DNA from: Rotaria socialis
Taxonomy: Eukaryota > Rotifera > Eurotatoria > Philodinida > Philodinidae
Assembly: GCA_905331475.1 (NCBI GenBank)
Contig: CAJNYU010003091.1
Coordinates: forward strand, 1 to 64,000
Reading direction: 5' to 3'
DNA: 64,000 nt
How positions within the stretch are numbered: position 1 is the first letter of the stretch; the number at the start of each line of letters is the position of its first letter. The notes beneath the pieces were generated by a model. It saw nothing but the letters and a program-made list of their open reading frames with translations, did not search any database and was not told the DNA's origin. The position numbers and the translations under genes were made by a program. This document shows, one piece after another, positions 60,844 through 64,000 of this stretch.

Positions 60844-63800
60844 ATGAATATATTTGATACGAAAACAAAGTTCTCATATTATTCAGTATTGGTATTTCTG
60901 ACATTGTCATTATTTAGCCAAGTGAATGGTCGAGTAACCGATGTAGATGGTAAGCTAAATAATTTTTTATTAAGCATATCTATACTATTTCAGATGAAAT
61001 GATGTATTGGAACTGTTCGGTACAGCGAAAGTTAAGCAAGAATTTAGCTATGAAATACGTAGAAGTGTCTTCCTCACAGAACCAAGACTATCTACTGGGA
61101 GGGGTGCGCTTATATGTGACACACACAATGATTCTATTAATTTCAACCTGAATTTCATGTAAAAGAGCGACACTTGATTTTAAATTGAAGTGAGGGTCTT
61201 ATGAATTAGATACTAGTACGTATAGATATGTAGATACGTTTTTTTGGATGGTCGAACTAGCCGATGTTTGAAGCGTTTTAAAATGATATGCTAGTTTAGT
61301 TATGTCTGTATAAAATTGAATGATCCTTCAGATTTCCAAAGACTTCCTAGTCCCACCATTCGAAGCAAATGCCCAACACAACTGTATTTACTAGTATGTA
61401 ATTCTAAAGTCACCCTGGATATTCACTTCCGTTTTAAATCGAGTGTCGATTTTTTGTGAAATTCAAAATGAAATAAAAATGGACCATAGTCTGTAAGAAT
61501 GATTCCCTCTATGAATCATTTTATTTTCCAAATCTGAAAGAATTTTAATACTATTGAAAAAGCCTCATGTCATCTATTTGCTCTTAAATTGTTCTCGACT
61601 TTGAATACAATTTAATATGATCTGAACAGTAAGTCAGAATTCAATAATAATAACCTGAGTTATTCATTGTCTTTTTTAAACTTTTCATCGGTACGATCGA
61701 AATAGTCACTTAGGGGATAGACAGACAGTGTGATATATTACGTTTAAGGGGATATATGGGGAAATTGCAAAGTTATTGTACCGTTTGAGAAAAAAATCGA
61801 TGAAGAAAAGATTTCAGATTTTAGGGGTTACGGGTCCTGCATCTTAGTGTACTAGGTGAGACGAGAATATGTATCAATTTTTCCGACTACCACTCTTAAA
61901 GTGACCGAGCTGCAAGAGCTTTTGAAAAGTATACATGAAAAGCTCTCAAATTATTAGTGGCAGTATGATCATTTTTCATTTCCCGATATTTTTCAAAAAC
62001 AATCAACATGGTGAGGATCAGCATTGAATTCTGAACAAAACTGGCTAGTTAATTTTGTGCGTAAGACAAAAAACATTTTTTGCTGTGGTATCCCTGAGTA
62101 ACGAAAATTTTTGTTTTAAATTTTGGATCAAATTTAGATGATTGGTAGGTTATCGGCATTGCTGATCACGAATATGATATTCATTTTGCAAATGACCGTA
62201 CAACTAGTAATATGATCATCTCGTGTGACAATTTTACAGCATTTTTTTTTGTACGAAAGAAAAACTTTCTGATCCTGATAAATTGTACATTGGTTAACCA
62301 CAATGAGTGGATGAAACCCTGAAAGTTTCAGGTCAATCTGCCTTACTCTAAGAGAGGTACATGTCAAACAGAATAAAAGATCTTGCGTGACATTTTGTGT
62401 GATAATCGATTTTTTCGAGCTTTATTTTATATCTTTTGTTAATAAGAATTAGTAAAACTTCCTGATCGCCTTTGACGATTTTACCGCCCACTCATCGACT
62501 TTCATTCAACATCAATCCGATCCGTTTTCGATGCGTTGTTACGCATGAAAACTGTTTTTAATCTCGCGTGACAGGAAATTCAGGATTGACTGCATACATC
62601 TGATATTTTGGGGAAAAGGCGCATTGAGAAGTGTGATAGAGAAACCAGTCATTTTTATATTCAAAAAGTGCGTACAGGCTGCATACTATGATATCGCGAA
62701 CTTCTGAGGTTCAAACGACCAATCGGTTATAGATTATTTTTTATCAATAGAAGGTCATAGCAATGCGTGGGATGTGAGGCGTCTGATGTTGGGGAAGTTG
62801 TGGGTATGATTATGGATGAGGATGTGCTAGTGACTGTTGTTGTGCGTTGATGTAGTTAAATTAAGTACCCAGACGAAAATCCACATCCTCAAATTATACT
62901 ATATTCTACGCTGTTAGTAATCTCTTGTCTTACATCTCCTTCAAACTTTTACACACACATGCTTTGACCTACGCACTTCGCTCTTTCTCAGTATTTACCA
63001 AACCAATCGTAGAAACAGTGTTATCTCAGGCTATTTAAATACATTAAGCATCTGGAGTGCCATGCTTTCTCGTGCTGAAGATCCAGGTATATTCTATTAT
63101 GAATTGATTGTAGCTACAATAAATAAAACCGGTAATTGCGTTATCACATGTAACATGAAAAACTTGTGACTTGCGCAACTATGCAGCTCGGGCTATTTGT
63201 ACGTCAATCCTTTTGATTCGTCGAATCTTACATTTAATCATCACATATATCACTATAATTTTAAAGACAGTAAACGTAATCAATTTGTGATGTCGTTTGG
63301 TTTTGGGGTGGTAGAACTCACATTTTGATTTTCACACACTCCCATTCAATTTTGACAAAGCCTTTCTATATTCTTGTACTAGATACACCAGGTGTCTCAC
63401 TTCCTCCAATGAATGCCACCTCTGTATCATCCTCAGCTACTACAGCCGCCATATTAACCACAACCGGTAAGTAGGATTCATTGGTGTTTGCGCCATTTCT
63501 TCAACTGATGATATATTAAATCAACGGATATTTTCCTCATCGTACAATATAGTTTTGAACTTAAAGAATGATGAAGATTTTCTATAACAATTAATAACGT
63601 TTTCTTAATCGAGCAGGGCAACAAATCAAGATGGATAGACTTCTACGATGAATAGAATGAACCTGTTAATAACAGTAATATAGCAGTGTTCAACATCTTT
63701 TGCATTACATGATAGTTGATTCTACAATCGTTGAGTATGTATAATAGAGAGTAATTAGTTAATATTAAATTTTCAATCGCTTTCGGAATCCTTTGAGTTA

Positions 63801-64000
63801 GAGAATGTCAAAGGCATGACTCGAATAATAAAACATTCCAGCAAAGTATGTCATGACTATAGGATTTGTAATAGCTGCTCAAAATAATATTATTAGCTGA
63901 AGAAATCTTATATTCGTAACAGGAACCGAGCATTGAACAAACTATTCTCTTTCAAATAGCTCCTCTAGCAAATGGCAAGAGTGTGGTTCGCATATCGCAT
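60844..64000 (+). CDS. Candidate secreted Ser/Thr-rich protein, phase-1 exons, cut by the window edge
   Basis: The first exon 60844-60949 encodes a signal-like N-terminus (SVLVFLTLSLFSQVNG) and ends in phase 1 at gtaagc. Later exon candidates are all phase 1 at both ends and so interchangeable: 63030-63086 (ending SRAEDP), 63383-63466 (TPGVSLPPMNATSVSSSATT, ending gtaagt) and one from 63960 that runs off the window (PLANGKSVVRISH). Alternatively the first exon splices to 60994-61151 (acceptor tttcag, 44-bp intron), giving a closed 87-residue protein with stop at 61149. I started at 60844 and not the in-frame 60763 ATG because the latter lies upstream of the TATA-like box. The family is unknown. 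Transcripts would decide between the readings. Confidence 0.4.
61152..63029. other. Putative long intron or intergenic DNA
   Basis: No exon I can support. It is either the first large intron of the candidate secreted gene or intergenic sequence. Confidence 0.35.

Overview
The window is eukaryotic DNA: AT-rich, with many short GT-AG introns of about 50-70 bp. The gene content (ryanodine receptor, RNA polymerase I factor TAF1B, a PRL phosphatase, a VWA7-like protein, and a dead mono-ADP-ribosyltransferase of the type abundant in bdelloids) points to a bdelloid rotifer, perhaps Rotaria-like. The organism call is an inference from gene style. One ambiguous base (n) lies at 14874.

Left third (1-16 kb) is gene-poor and full of wreckage. 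It holds a tRNA-like relic, a tiny three-exon coiled-coil gene (1214-1637), an unassigned alpha/beta ORF (5204-5977), a large VWA7-like gene whose 3' end is broken (7354-9925), a frameshifted TSG101-like UEV relic (12234-12934) and an ADP-ribosyltransferase relic without its catalytic glutamates (13601-14313). Three small DNA-transposon-like elements lie between them (3602-4696, 10954-11463, 14596-15446). The last is a hAT element with a perfect 8-bp target duplication. Each has its own short motif iterated at both ends.

Middle-left (16-28 kb) holds TAF1B in three exons with long introns (16016-20550) and a four-exon PRL/PTP4A phosphatase ending in a prenylation box (21759-22442). A 5.6-kb gene-free stretch follows, with a MITE (23466-23641) and a decayed 164-bp copy of ryanodine-receptor exons 2-3, intron included, between 20-bp direct repeats.

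The centre (28043-56460) is one complete plus-strand ryanodine receptor gene. I read it through about 97 exons, from the start Met to the conserved C-terminal motif. It encodes the N-terminal trefoil/RIH block, three SPRY domains, two RyR repeat pairs, the solenoids, two canonical EF-hands, the membrane segments, the GGGIGD filter and the C-terminal zinc site. Most introns are about 50-70 bp; the few larger ones carry repeats, some with inverted partners elsewhere in the window.

The right end (56.5-64 kb) is mostly non-coding. It has a foldback repeat inside one copy of a duplicated segment (58.6-60.8 kb), then a candidate secreted Ser/Thr-rich gene made of phase-1 exons that runs off the window.
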